DNA of 64,000 bases from Colocasia esculenta (Eukaryota > Streptophyta > Magnoliopsida > Alismatales > Araceae). Location of the stretch: positions 77,002,152 through 77,066,151 of the forward strand of contig CM024756.1 of NCBI GenBank assembly GCA_014218235.1. Reading direction: 5' to 3'. The notes beneath the pieces were generated by a model. The model was not told the origin of the DNA. It ran no database searches and saw only the letters and a program-made list of their open reading frames with translations. The position numbers and the translations under genes are program-made. The number at the start of each line of letters is the position of its first letter. Position 1 is the stretch's first letter. This document shows, in pieces, positions 1-11,570 of this stretch.

Positions 1-397
1 CAGCCCGAAGAGGAACAACACCCTGGATACCTCCAGGTCTTCCTTCACACCAGAAGGGCACACACACACCCTGGATACCACCAGGTCTTCCTTCACACAC
101 GAAGGGTACAAGCACATAAACAAGTAAGCAGGAGATTAAGCCCCTAGATCAAGCTTTGACAAGCCAAGATCTGAAGCAAAGGACTGAGAGCTTAAGGTCT
201 ACAAACTAAGCTCACTCTCAGATCCAGACAAGCTTTCTCGAAAATCTACAAACAATGCAGAGAGCAAAGAAGAGCTAATCTAATGGAATGAGGCTTGGAT
301 CTTTCTTGAGAACTCGCAGAAGACTTGATGATCAGAGTGTTTTTGTATGACTATCGTTCTCTGTCTGTGTGTTGTTTCTTCTGGAGCTCCTTTCTTC

Positions 398-405
398 AAT
401 ATATA
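398..405 (-). promoter_or_regulatory. Probable TATA box of element A 3' LTR
   Basis: The minus strand reads TATATATT here, in the U3-like part of the LTR and downstream (in element sense) of the 37-bp array. The same word lies at 23077-23084 in the other LTR. Confidence 0.5.
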
Positions 406-1002
406 GCTTCAATTTGAAATCTAGACGATGAAGTATCCGTTGCCTCTAACTTTTGGTAGACGTTAGACTGAGTGGCACTTGGAAGCTTCCAGTCAACAGT
501 CCTTTATCCATTTGTTCACGCAAAGAGATAGGATCTTCTGAAGTGTCCTTTGGCTTCTACAAGGTCCAACGTTGTATGACGAATGTTGTCAGAGACCTGC
601 ATACATTAGTCAACGTTGGTGTGAATATTCACCAAAATAGTAATGCCATTTTGCTGTTCTAAAAGATGCATATAGAATAGACACGATAATGGATGATATC
701 GTCTGTATGCATGCAGAGATACGTTCAGTCTTCATTAAATGCACAGCTATCAGAAGAATATGTGCGAAGACTTTGACTATTCAACCCATTGAAAGGATAA
801 GTCATATGTCAAGTTGATTGATATGAAATCGATGCATTTATGACTTATGAAATTTCTATGCAACCAAATAGCAAATCGTTGTGAGATATGAAAGAATCGT
901 TGTGATCATCAAGGAAATCATTATGATTACTTAAGAAGTTGATGCGCAAAGCAAATCATTATGAGAACCAAAGAAATCGATGTGATAAAAAATCGTTATG
1001 AT

Positions 1003-1416
1003 CACTAAAGGAATCGTTACGAAAGCAAGTCGTTACGATGACTAAAGGAATCGTTACGAGAGCAAGTCGTTACGATGACTAAAGGAATCGTTACGAGAGC
1101 AAGTCATTATGATGACTAAAGGAATCGTTACGAAAGCAAGTCGTTACGATGACTAAAGGAATCGTTACGAGAGCAAGTCGTTACGATGACTAAAGGAATC
1201 GTTACGAGAGCAAGTCGTTACGATGACTAAAGGAATCATTACGAAAGCAAGTCGTTACGATGACTAAAGGAATTGTTACGAAAGCAAGTCGTTACGATGA
1301 CTAAAGGAATCATTATGAGAAAAAGTCGTTATGATGACTAAAGGAATCGTTACGAAAGCAAGTCGTTACGATGACTAAAGGAATCGTTACGAGAGCAAGT
1401 CGTTACGATGACTAAA
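1003..1416. repeat. 37-bp tandem array, 11 units, in the LTR of A
   Basis: A 37-bp unit is repeated about 11 times. Each unit holds two copies of the word CGTTACGA (or a one-base variant) separated by short spacers and ending in GATGACTAA. The array lies upstream of the TATA-like box in element sense, so it is in U3 and could be an enhancer-like cluster. Flanking sequence (880-1000 and 1420-1600) has looser copies of the same words. The matching array at 23795-24092 has 8 units. Confidence 0.85.
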
Positions 1417-2470
1417 GAAGTCGATGCAAGCAAATCGTTACGCTCTCTTTAAGAAGTCGTTGTAGGAACAATTTCTTTTGAAATCAGAAGAAGTTTCAAT
1501 TCATGAAAAAATCGTTAAGGTACTTATGAAATGGTTATGAAGAAATCGTTACAGTTCTACTGTAATTGTTATGATCTACATAAGAAACCGATGTGTACTT
1601 AGACAAATATGATGCTATAGATACAATGTAAAGATGGTTACCAGTTTTGGCTTATTTTCCTTTGGTATAATTCCTATGCTTAAGACTTGTAGAAAATAGG
1701 TTAGTGACCTTTAATTAAGGGTTTGATAATTATCACAATAATATGGTTTTGTTAATCACCAAAATAGAAATGTAATTACTTTTAATTACATGGGGATAGA
1801 CTGTTCATGTAACACCCCAGAAAATTTTATTTGTTAGAAAACATGAATAACATGATTATTAGACTTGGTTATTATTATGAGATTTAAATAATTAGTATCT
1901 GGGATTAATTAACATTAATAAATGTTATCTCAGTGTCGTATACAGAGGTGCGCGCTTCCACAGGGTGACATCGGAAAACGACAATGAAATAAAAATCCGA
2001 GAACACCATAATTTCCAGAAAAATGTGGAGATCTCATAAATATAAATATCGGAATTTTTCGACATACGGATTTTGAGATTAAGTCGACGCGACCATTTTT
2101 CTGGTGATTTTTCACCCAGTGTAAAATAAAATCTAAAAATCAAACTAAAATCACCATAATTTTTAAAATCATTGCATTAGTCTATGGTTGAAATTTTAAC
2201 ACAAACAGACCTCGTTTGAATACATAAAAATGTGGATCATTGAGTCAGCCGAATTAAGGGCCAATTACGGGACAATTTTCTGAGAATTTTACTTGCTTGC
2301 GTGTGAGAGGCTGGAACGGCCACCTCACCTCACTGAAATTCTTACACATTAACCCCCTTACGTGTTGAGCTTGAGTGGTTCATGTGTAGCGTGTCAACCG
2401 TAAAAACCCTTGGTTTTTACTGCGACACCTCAAGCCCAACGTGCCATCTCGCATGGCTTGTGCAAAGGGC

Positions 2471-2478
2471 TATAAAAG
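2471..2478 (+). promoter_or_regulatory. TATA box of element F 5' LTR
   Basis: TATAAAAG, preceded by a GC-richer stretch and identical in the second LTR (8618-8625). Transcription would start roughly 30 bp downstream, which places the U3/R border near 2505. Confidence 0.65.
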
Positions 2479-4056
2479 CACCGCAGTGGCCATCGTACTC
2501 ACCTCTCTGACCCTACTCTTGCTGCTATCCTGCTGCTATGCTTGCAAGTCTCTCTACAGTTGGGGTGCTGCTACTGGAGTACTCTTGCTGAAGCATTGTC
2601 TTGCACCTTTGCGTGGGAGGCGAGCTATTGGAGCTGCTGCTTTCCTTGTTTGATCAGAAGTGTGAGAGCTGTAGTAGTAGGAGGCAGCTGCACCTTGGTT
2701 CCATCGAAACCATCGGAGTGAAAGTAACATCCTTCAAATTTATGTAGGATTCTTTTCCTTCCTCTACTATCCTTACTCTTCAAACATGTTATGGAACCTC
2801 CTGTTTAGGTGGCTGAAACCTCAAGCTTTTTTTTGACTCCCTAAATACTTCTGGAACTGTGTGATCATCATGAAGGATTCATTTCCCCCTTCCTCATTCT
2901 TGAGTTCTCCATAAGCTAAAGAAGCTCCTGTTAAGTGTTTAAGTTTTTTTGTTCATTCTTCAGTAGTTGTAGACTTTTTATGTTGGGAAGAATAAGAGTC
3001 TTGTTCTATTCCTTCTTCTTCCATCCTTAGCCTTATACCTGTTATAGAATCATTGTTATGGAGCCATAAACATCTTTAGAATAGTGTGCTCTTTCCTGTT
3101 TAAGTGTTTATTCCCTTAGGCTTTGGATTTGACTCCTTAAATACTTCACAAATTGGGTGTTTATCTTGTAGGATTCTCTTCCTTTCTCACTCTTTTCTAA
3201 ATTCTTGTCTCCTACATTTGTTAAAGAATTCATGAACACCTACATATCTACCTTTGAACTTGGGAATTCTTAGGAGAATTGTGTGTCCATCTCTTGTAAT
3301 TATGTTTTAGTATCTATGTATGTAGGATTCAGTTCCTATTCTTCTTCTTTCCACATATCAGCCTCGAATCATTAGTGTGAAGTAATCTAGCTTCAAGAGT
3401 ATGCTATTTTCTAGATTCAAAGGGAGCTCCATGATAGGAGATGAACCCTTCATCATGTTTAAATTATGGTTTAGTCATGGGAGGTAGTACATCACTCCTT
3501 TACCATCCCAACTTGTTCAAATCTGAAATCATGATGGTTCTTACTGTATAGTGTAGATTGGGCTATGACGGCTCTTTCTACCTTCTTCGAGTTGATTTAT
3601 TGAGAGACCATGAAAGTCTCAAGTGAGTGTACTTTGATAAATGATCTATGGAAAAAGAAGAGAGAGTTTTAAGGGAATTGCTCTTCCAGTAATTTTCCCT
3701 TGAGTTTGTCTCCTTGTTGATCATTCATGTGAACCATGTTCCATGTTCTCTCTATCCTCTTTCCTTCTTTGTTAGAATCCTAAGTTTGAATGTGTACTAT
3801 ATCCACACCTTGATTTGTGTTCTGAAAAGATCAATAGGTTTGCCTTTCTTTCCATTGTGTTCATACTTTAACTAATGCTCATGTTTTGGGCAAAATATAC
3901 TTGTGAAGAAATTCTTGTTAGATGCAAGGAAAAAATCTCTTAGAAGGATTGTATATAATTTAATCTTTATTTCATAAGTATTTCATACCATCCATGTTGT
4001 AGAAATCTTCTTCTTTCTCTTCTTCCTTTGTTCTGACTGGTTGCTGGAAACAACAC

Positions 4057-4385
4057 TAGTGTCGACACCACCCCTGGACTGTGTCGACACACTCCTGGAC
4101 TGTTCTGACTGTTTGTTGGAAACCAGAACTAGTGTCGACACCACCCCTGGACTGTGTCGACACCACCCCTGGACTGTTCTGACTGTTTGCTGGAAACCAG
4201 AACTAGTGTCGACACCACCCCTGGACTGCGTCGACACCACTCTTGGACTATTCTGACTATTTGCTGGAAAACAGAACTAGTGTCGACACACCCCTGGACT
4301 GTGTTGACACCACAAACTCACTTTCCTTTCACTGCCTTATGAAAACAGTGGCAATGTTGACACCACAACGAACTGTGTTGAGCCC
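4057..4385. repeat. GTGTCGACAC palindrome array in the 5' LTR of F
   Basis: About seven good copies of GTCGACAC, most as the 10-bp palindrome GTGTCGACAC, alternate with a spacer containing CCTGGACTG and with a small CTGG/CCAG hairpin. Decayed copies with GTTGACACC follow to 4385. The array is downstream of the TATA box and would be transcribed. Confidence 0.85.
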
Positions 4386-5254
4386 ATCTATTTCTTGTTG
4401 TTTCCACCACCTAAACACTTGATTGAATTACTCAAATCTCTTTCATCCTACCTTCGGTTATTCCTTAAAAGTTCCCAACTACAATTGTTCTTTGTGAAGA
4501 TATTAACCCCTGTGATCAGTGAAAGAAGTTCCCAAGTTATTATTGTGTGAAATAAGTGAGTACATGAGTACTCTTGAGCCATTACCAGAGTGAGTATGTT
4601 ATGATGACGAGTTGTGAGTTTTAGACTCATTTAAGAATTATGCCTGGCAAATAAGGGCTGGTTCAGTCCTGGGGAGAGCATCCGAATTCGTCAGTGGCCG
4701 CGCGGGGGCGTTGAGGACAAGTGGATGTTGGCATGCATCATTACGTTCTTGATTAGTCGTCATATCATACATGTGTGTGTGACTATGTATACCTGAATCA
4801 GATCTTAAGTGTCATCTTGAATTATTGATCATGTTTCTACATTACTCTTGTTATACATGTGTTATTTAGTGGACTCGTTCGTTCATTCTTTTTGATACTC
4901 AGTGTTAGCAATATCCAAGTTCTTATCTTGAGACTATACATCTGAGCCCTTTTATTTAAAGGAATTGAATTCTACTTGGCTAGTTAGCTCACCAAATCCT
5001 TCCTTTTCAAGTAATCTATAGATCTAGAAGGCGGGACTTCGGGTTGTGTGTAGAGTGACCAATCTTGGCGGCATTTTACACTTGAGATTATAAATCAAGA
5101 ACCATGTAACACCTATTGAATGGCAAATAATACTATTTATTTAGTGAAACCTCTGAGCAAATTTATGCACAATTAGTTTAAGTTTTACTCTTGATTTCTC
5201 GTTCGTTCACGTTCCGGCATTTATAGTTATATTAAATGTTCGGACGTGACAGAA

Positions 5255-5274
5255 TGGTATCAGAGCATCAGTTG
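5255..5274 (+). other. Primer binding site of element F
   Basis: TGGTATCAGAGC follows the LTR end after three bases. This is the usual PBS of plant elements primed by initiator methionine tRNA, and the same word follows the 5' LTRs of C and D. Confidence 0.85.
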
Positions 5275-7040
5275 AGGATCCAAATACTTTAACGTCATTG
5301 GGCTTCAACATCCTATAGTGACCTGTGAGGATAGGTAGAAAGCCTAAGGTTAAGCTAGATAAGTATAGTTGGATATAGATTGTATTGAGTATGAAATGAA
5401 AATTTAGAGGTAGGTTTTTCCCTATGATTCTTCTCCACTTTCATAACTTCATGCTTATAGTCTTTTCCTTTGTTCTTCACTATTTCTGGAAAACAACACT
5501 AGTGTCGACACACCCCTGAGCTGTGTCGACACCACATATTTCTTTGTTCTGACTGTTTTCTAAAAAGCAGAACTAGTGTCGACACACCCCTGGACTGTGT
5601 CGACACCATAGTCAACACCACAGTGAATATGTATCTGAACCAGAACTTATAAACGTGTAGAACTGAAACTCATACCTTATTTACATTCCATATCATATAA
5701 GTACTTACTTAAGATATTACATGTAAATAAGAAAGTACCCCCCATTTGAATCCAATAAAAATGTCAGAAAAATCATATCTCTTACCAATAAAAAGTCAAC
5801 TCTCCCACCGAAGAAGAAAAATGCGATTTTTGCGATTCCATCAAAATAGCGTCTTTCTAATTTCTCACAATTTGGCCTACCTGAAAGTCTCATAATTCAA
5901 ACAAACCTAGTAGAATGCTAAGAATCCAAGGTCCGGTGAAAAATGATAAACACAAATATGACTTCTCCAAGGGAGCCCTCTCCTACTGAAGGAAAAGTCA
6001 AACCTATTCATCCCTTATTTTACATTAATATGGCTTTTGCATTGATATGTTATTATCTTCAACTCTAAATAAGAATTAGTAAGTGAATGGTTCAATCGAT
6101 CATATAGATTTCATGACTATCCTCGTGATATATTCTTCTGTTGACTTTCCAATTTTCTTGGATTCTAAATTATTATACCACTGAGATGAATCATTTTATC
6201 ATCATTTACATCCATCCCTCACTAAACCAAGTAAGATTCTTTAATAACTCAAATGTGTGGAACACTCACACAAATGATGATTCAAAATTTTGAGATTGTT
6301 TTGAATCTCACAAACCTTATACACATAGTGTAGAATTGAATCTATTTACTTCTATTGGGGTAGACAACCAAACAAATTACTGAAGAAAGAAGTAGGGAAA
6401 TATCCAACTAGGAAAATCTCTGAAGAAATGCAGAGGTATGCAAATACTTTGCACTAGAATCTGGACTTAGTAAGATGATTCCTTGAACTTACACTCTATA
6501 GAAAGCTTATCAAGTATCGACTTATCCTTTGAATATGGTTGACTCATAGGCATCACCAAACTTCAGTAACTCACTTAGTATTACTTGTATACTTGTAAAT
6601 CTACCTATGAAATAACCAGAGTTAATACAATAAAAAAAAAGAGAGACTCTTTGATCATATGAATTTTCATGATATAAGACTTGTGCTAGATATTTATTAC
6701 ATCTTACTTGATATATCAAAACCAAGGACATAACATAAATCTTTTGTTATATAATGAAAAAAAAATCATTTAATCATGAAGGTTAATGTATCAGATAACT
6801 AGATACATACTATAACAGTTGTACTAATAGTATGAATTAGAAAATTTTAAATCGCATGATTGACTAACTAAACTTAAATTTGTTTGCTCAGCCAGCGTAA
6901 TGGGAGAAGAAACACAATGGAAAGAGGTTCAACACGTAGTAGACAACCTTGTTCAGTCCTTAGAGTAGGTAGTTCCCGTTGATGATCAAGAAAAAATGAA
7001 ACTGCATTAGAACATTAGTAATCCAAACTCTCAAGAAACA
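5275..7040 (+). other. Interior of F without recognisable gene
   Basis: AT-rich sequence with stops in all frames, where gag would be expected. The only structure I see is an extra GTCGACAC array at 5500-5625. No domain could be recognised, so this may be a decayed leader and gag N-terminus. Confidence 0.6.
5500..5625. repeat. Internal copy of the GTCGACAC array in F
   Basis: Four GTCGACAC or GTCAACAC copies occur here with the same CCTGGACTG-type spacers as the LTR arrays, but downstream of the PBS. The array is therefore also in the non-LTR part of the transcript. Confidence 0.8.
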
Positions 7041-7388
7041 GTGAGTATTACAGTGTCTATACGGAAGAAGACAGTTCGCCCCAGTAATAGAGAAATAGCT
7101 GGAAAACAGAAGATGAAGCGGAGCAAAGAGAACAAAAAGATTAAGAAGGCCAATAAGCAAGCGAACGTTAAAGCACAACTTAAGAAAACTTGTGCGTGTT
7201 GTCAAAAATCAGGCCATGTCAAAGAGAACTGTTGGCGAAAACTAGGAGCATGTTTAAAGTGCGGAAGTCTAGAGCATCGGATCTCAAAATGTCCTATACT
7301 CTCTCAGAGCAAAGACAAGAATTCAGAAAACTTGAAGCCTCAAGAAAAAGTGACTGAAGCTGTTAGAAGTAATTTCATGTATAAGTAA
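7041..7388 (+). pseudogene. Gag nucleocapsid remnant with two zinc knuckles (element F)
   Basis: The open frame covers 115 codons but begins with GTG at 7041, not ATG, so the true start is unknown and the N-terminal capsid part is missing or unrecognisable. A lysine-rich segment (about residues 24-50) is followed by two CX2CX4HX4C knuckles, at C51-C64 and C71-C84. The second contains CLKCGS and ends CP, as in the gag of elements C and D. Such knuckles bind RNA and package the genome in the cytoplasmic particle. This is the only retroviral-type domain in F. Packaging in trans by a related autonomous element would be needed for mobility, which is an inference. Confidence 0.75.
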
Positions 7389-7955
7389 TAGGACTTGAGT
7401 ATAGTGACAAATACTTAAGTTTAGTTGTTACAATATGTCAAAACATGGTAAATTTTGCCAATCAATGTAATTTCGCAAGGCTGATTATGGAGTTCTGTAA
7501 TGGGAATCTTATGTGATAAATAAAATTCTCGTTGTCTATCTTTATAATATTTATACTCATCAACCTCATCATACTTTATTACTCTTTTCAGGAATATGTA
7601 CTTATACAACTTTCTGAGAGTTAAAGTTATTCCTTGACAAGGGAAATCTTAAGAGTAATATACTACTGCTAGAGATAGAGAACATAGTGAAGGTTGTATC
7701 TAATTGAACCCATGATCACAATATCGCTCTTTAATATCTAAAGATGCTATTATCTAGATTTCCATCAACTAACGATGTTATGATAATAAATTATATAGAG
7801 AGTGTAAACATTGTGTGACATAATAATCATGACGGGATTGATGAGACTAATCTGGATTAAATAAATTTTAAAATACTGAAAACTTACATCTTTGTGATCC
7901 ATCCAAACTAGTTAAGGAGTTTGGAGGACCAAACTCTTTTCTTAGTAGGGGAGAG
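7389..7955 (+). other. 3' interior of F with polypurine tract
   Basis: No gene is visible. The last bases before the right LTR (7946-7955, AGTAGGGGAGAG-like) form the polypurine tract expected to prime plus-strand synthesis. Confidence 0.7.
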
Positions 7956-8617
7956 TGTAACACCCCAGAAAATTTTATTTGTTAGAAAACATGAATAACA
8001 TGATTATTAGACTTGGTTATTATTATGAGATTTAAATAATTAGTATCTGGGATTAATTAACATTAATAAATGTTATCCCAGTGTCGTATACAGAGGTGTG
8101 CACTTCCACAGGGCGACATCGGAAAACGACAATGAAATAAAAATGAGAACACTATAATTTCCAGAAAAATGTGGAGATCTCAGAAATATAAATATCTGAA
8201 TTTTTCGACATACGGATTTTGAGATTAAGTCGACGCGACCATTTTTCTGGTGATTTTTCACCAGTGTAAAATAAAATCTAAAAATCAAACTAAAATCACC
8301 ATAATTTGTAAAATCATTGCATTAGTCTATAGTAGAAATTTTAACACAAACAAACCTCATTTGAATACATAAAAATGTGGATCATTGAGTCAGCCGAATT
8401 AAGGGCCAATTACGGGACAGATTTTCAGAGAATTTTACTTGCTTGCGTGTGAGAGGCTGGAACGGCCACCTTACCTCACTGAAATTCTTACACGTTAACC
8501 CCCTTACGTGTTGATCTTCAGTGGTTCATGTGTAGCGTGTCAACCGTAAAAACCCTTTGGTTTTTACTGCGACACCTCAAGGCCAACGTGCCATCCCGCA
8601 TGGCTTGTGCAAAGGGC

Positions 8618-8625
8618 TATAAAAG
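8618..8625 (+). promoter_or_regulatory. TATA box of element F 3' LTR
   Basis: TATAAAAG in the same context as 2471-2478. Confidence 0.6.
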
Positions 8626-10199
8626 CACCCCAGTGGCCATCGTACTCACCTCTCTGACCCTACTCTTGCTGCTATCCTGCTGCTGTGCTTGCAAGTCTCT
8701 CTACGGTTGGGGTGCTGCTACTGGAGTACTCTTGTTGAAGCATTGTCTTGCACCTTTGCGTGGGAGGCGAGCTATTGGAGCTGCTGCTTTCCTTGTTTGA
8801 TCAGAAGTGTGAGAGTTGTAGTAGTAGGAGGCAGCTGCACCTTGGTTCCATCGAAACCATCGGAGTGAAAGTAACATCCTTCAAATTTATGTAGGATTCT
8901 TTTCCTTCCTCTACTATCCTTACTCTTTAAACATGTTATGGAACCTCCTGTTTAGGTGGCTGAAACCTCAAGCTTTTGTTTTGACTCCCTAAATACTTCT
9001 GGAACTGTGTGATCATCATGAAGGATTCGTTTCCCCCTTCCTCATTCTTGAGTTCTCCATAAGCTAAAGAAGCTCCTGTTAAGTGTTTAAGTTCTTTTGT
9101 TCATTCTTCAGTAGTTGTAGACTTTTTATGTTGGGAAGAATAAGAGTCTTGTTCTATTCCTTCTTCTTCCATCCTTAGCCTTATACCTGCTATAGAATCT
9201 TTGTTATGGAGCCATAAGCATCTTTAGAATAATGTACTCTTTCCTGTTTAAGTGTTTATTCCCTTAGGCTTTGGATTTGACTCCTTAAATACTTCAAAAA
9301 TTGGGTGTTCATCTTGTAGGATTCTCTTCCTTACTCACTCTTTTCTAAATTCTTGTCTCCTACATTTGTTAAAGAATTCATGAACACCTACATATCTACC
9401 TTTGAACTTGGGAATTCTTAGGAGAATTTGTGTCCATCTCTTGTAATTATGTTTTAGTATCTGTGTATGTAGGATTCAGTTCCTATTCTTCTTCCTTCCA
9501 CATATCAGCCTCGAATCATTGGTGTGAAGTAATCTAGCTTCAAGAGTATGCTATTTTCTAGATTCAAGGGAGCTCCATGATAGGAGATGAACCCTTCATT
9601 ATGTTTAAATTATGGTTTAGTCATGGGAGGTAGTACATCACTCCTTTACCATCCCAACTTGTTCAAATCTGAAATCATGATGGTTCTTACTGTATAGTGT
9701 AGATTGGGCTATGACAGTTCTTTCTACCTTCTTCGAGTTGATTTATTGAGAGACCATGAAAGTCTCAAGTGAGTGTACTTTGATAAATGATCTATGGAAA
9801 AAGAAGAGAGAGTTTTAAGGGAATTGCTCTTCTAGTAATTTTCCTTGAGTTTGTCTCCTTGTTGATCATTCATGTGAACCATGTTCCATGTTCTCTCTAT
9901 CCTCTTTCCTTCTTTGTTAGAATCCTAAGTTTGAATGTGTACTATATCCACACCTTGATTTGTGTTTTGAAAAGATCAATAGGTTTGCCTTTCTTTCCAT
10001 TGTGTTCATACTTTAACTAATGCTCATGTTTTGGGAAAAATATACTTGTGAAGAAATTCTTGTAAGATGCAAGGAAAAAATCTCTTAGAAGGATTGTATA
10101 TACTTTAATCTTTATTTCATAAGTATTTCATACCATCCATGTTGTAGAAATCTTCTTCTTTCTCTTCTTCCTTTGTTCTGACTGGTTGCTGGAACACAC

Positions 10200-10525
10200 T
10201 AGTGTCGACAACACCCTTGGACTGTGTCGACACCACTCCTGGACTGTTCTGACTATTTGCTCGAAACCAGAACTATGTCGACACCACCCCTGGACTGTGT
10301 CGACACCACCCCTGGACTGTTCTACTGTTTGCTGGAAACCAGAACTATGTCGACATCACCTTTGGACTGTGTCGACACCACTCTTGGACTGTTCTGACTG
10401 TTTGCTGGAAAACAAAACTAGTGTCGACACACCCCTAGACTGTGTCGACACCACAGACTCTCTTTCCTTCACACTGCCTTATGAAAACAGTGGCAGTGTT
10501 GACACCACAACGAACTGTGTTGAGC
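10200..10525. repeat. GTGTCGACAC array in the 3' LTR of F
   Basis: Same composition as 4057-4385. Several cores have lost a base, for example ACTATGTCGACACC in place of ACTAGTGTCGACACC. Confidence 0.85.
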
Positions 10526-11389
10526 ACATCTATTTCTTGTTGTTTCCACCACCTAAACACTTGATTGAATTACTCAAATCTCTTTCATCCCTACCTTGGG
10601 TTATTCCTTAAATTCCCACTACAATTATTCTTTGTGAAGCTATTAACCCCTGTGATCAGTGAAAGAATTCCCAAGTTCTTATTGTGTGAAATAAGTGAGT
10701 ACATGAGTACTCTTGAGCCATTACCAGAGTGAGTATGTTATGATGACGAGTTGTGAGTTTTAGACTCATTTGAGAATTATGCCTGGAAAATAAGGGCTGG
10801 TTCAGTCCTAGGGAGAGCACCTGAATTCGTCAGTGGCCGCGCGGGGGCGTTGAGGACAAGTGGATGTTGGCATGCATCATTACGTTCTTGATTAGTCGTC
10901 ATATCATACTTGTGTGTGTGAACATATATACCTGAATCAGATCTTAAGCGTCATCTTGAATTATTGATCATGTTTCTACATTACTCTTGTTATACATGTG
11001 TTATTTAGTGGACTCGTTCGTCATTCTTTTGATACTCAGTGTTAGCAATATCCAAGTTCTTATCTTGAGACTATACATCTGAGCCCTTTTTATTAAAGGA
11101 ATTGAATTCTCCTGGGCTGTTAGCTCACCAAATCCTTCCTTTTCAGGTAATCTACAGATTTAGAAGCGGGACTTCGGGATTTGTGTGTAGAGTGACCAAC
11201 TTGGCGGCATTTTACTCTTGAGATTATAATCAGGAACCATGTAACACTATTGAATGTCAAATAATACTCTTTATTTAGTGAAACCTCTGAGGAAATTATG
11301 CACAATTAGTTTAAGTTTTACTCTTGATTTCTCGTTCGTTCACGTTCCGGCATTATAGTTATATTAAATGTTCGGACGTGACAGCATCA

Positions 11390-11406
11390 ATCTCCCCCTT
11401 TTTGGT
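11390..11406 (-). other. Polypurine tract of element A
   Basis: On the minus strand an AAAAAGGGGGAGAT tract abuts the LTR start (TGATG, in 11384-11389). It is the expected primer for plus-strand DNA of element A. Confidence 0.75.
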
Positions 11407-11488
11407 GATGACAAAACTTTAACAAATTAACAAACTTTAGCAAATAACATAGATAAATAGATCTCCACATGTATTTCAGAGCTGCAAT

Positions 11489-11505
11489 AATTCTCCCCCT
11501 TTTTG
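11489..11505 (-). other. Second, upstream polypurine-like tract of element A
   Basis: AAAAAGGGGGAGAA on the minus strand, about 100 bp inside the first tract. It matches the tract that directly abuts the LTR in element B (24478-24494). Confidence 0.6.
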
Positions 11506-11570
11506 TCATTAGCAAAAAATGCAAGAAAAAGACAAAGAAGAGAGAAAACAACTGAATGAGACAGGAAATA

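Larger units (their letters stand above)
1..1807 (-). repeat. 3' LTR of element A, cut by window start
   Basis: This stretch matches 20977-24474 (without the 21298-22998 insertion) nearly base for base, so it is the second LTR of element A. The first window base corresponds to base 20977, so about 300 bp of the LTR lie outside. Relative to the other copy it lacks about 41 bp near 608 and has three more units of the 37-bp array. The terminal few bases of the LTR are displaced to 11384-11389 by the insertion of element F at 1808. Confidence 0.88.
1808..5251 (+). repeat. 5' LTR of element F
   Basis: The LTR is 3444 bp, starts TG and ends CA, and is repeated at 7956-11383. It contains a TATA box at 2471-2478 and a GTCGACAC array at 4057-4385. 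Nothing in it looks like a protein gene. The short ORF at 2441-2653 overlaps the TATA box and is treated as spurious. Confidence 0.9.
1808..11383 (+). mobile_element. Element F: non-autonomous gypsy (Tekay-like) LTR element, complete
   Basis: Two long direct repeats (1808-5251 and 7956-11383, about 97% identical by eye) begin TGTAACACCC and end GACGTGACA. They bracket a 2.7-kb interior with an initiator-Met-type PBS just inside the left LTR and a purine tract just inside the right one. The interior has no protease, RT, RNase H or integrase. Its only recognisable coding sequence is a two-knuckle gag fragment (7041-7388). The knuckle style and long LTRs resemble the Tekay-like elements in this window. 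Left flank GTTCA and right flank GCA are best read as a 5-bp duplication with two bases lost on the right. It lies at the outer end of A's 3' LTR. Confidence 0.88.
7956..11383 (+). repeat. 3' LTR of element F
   Basis: A 3428-bp direct copy of 1808-5251 with scattered substitutions and small indels. Its TATAAAAG is at 8618-8625 and its GTCGACAC array at 10200-10525. A 90-codon ORF at 8528-8800 overlaps the TATA box and is considered spurious. Confidence 0.9.

Noticed and set aside
1003..1416. CRISPR-like regular array
   Set aside because: The context is a plant LTR, the units are contiguous without unique spacers, and there are no cas genes.
2441..2653. 70-codon ORF with a hydrophobic Leu-rich segment, and its 90-codon partner at 8528-8800
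   Set aside because: Both lie in the F LTR and overlap its TATA box. The longer start in the second copy is due to a frame change. There is no sign of conservation beyond LTR identity.
3983..4342. Overlapping ORFs made of repeated VDTTPGL-like peptides
   Set aside because: They are just the GTCGACAC array read as codons, open on both strands.
5255..5274. Part of a tRNA gene
   Set aside because: Only the 3'-end complement is present, directly after an LTR end. It is a PBS.
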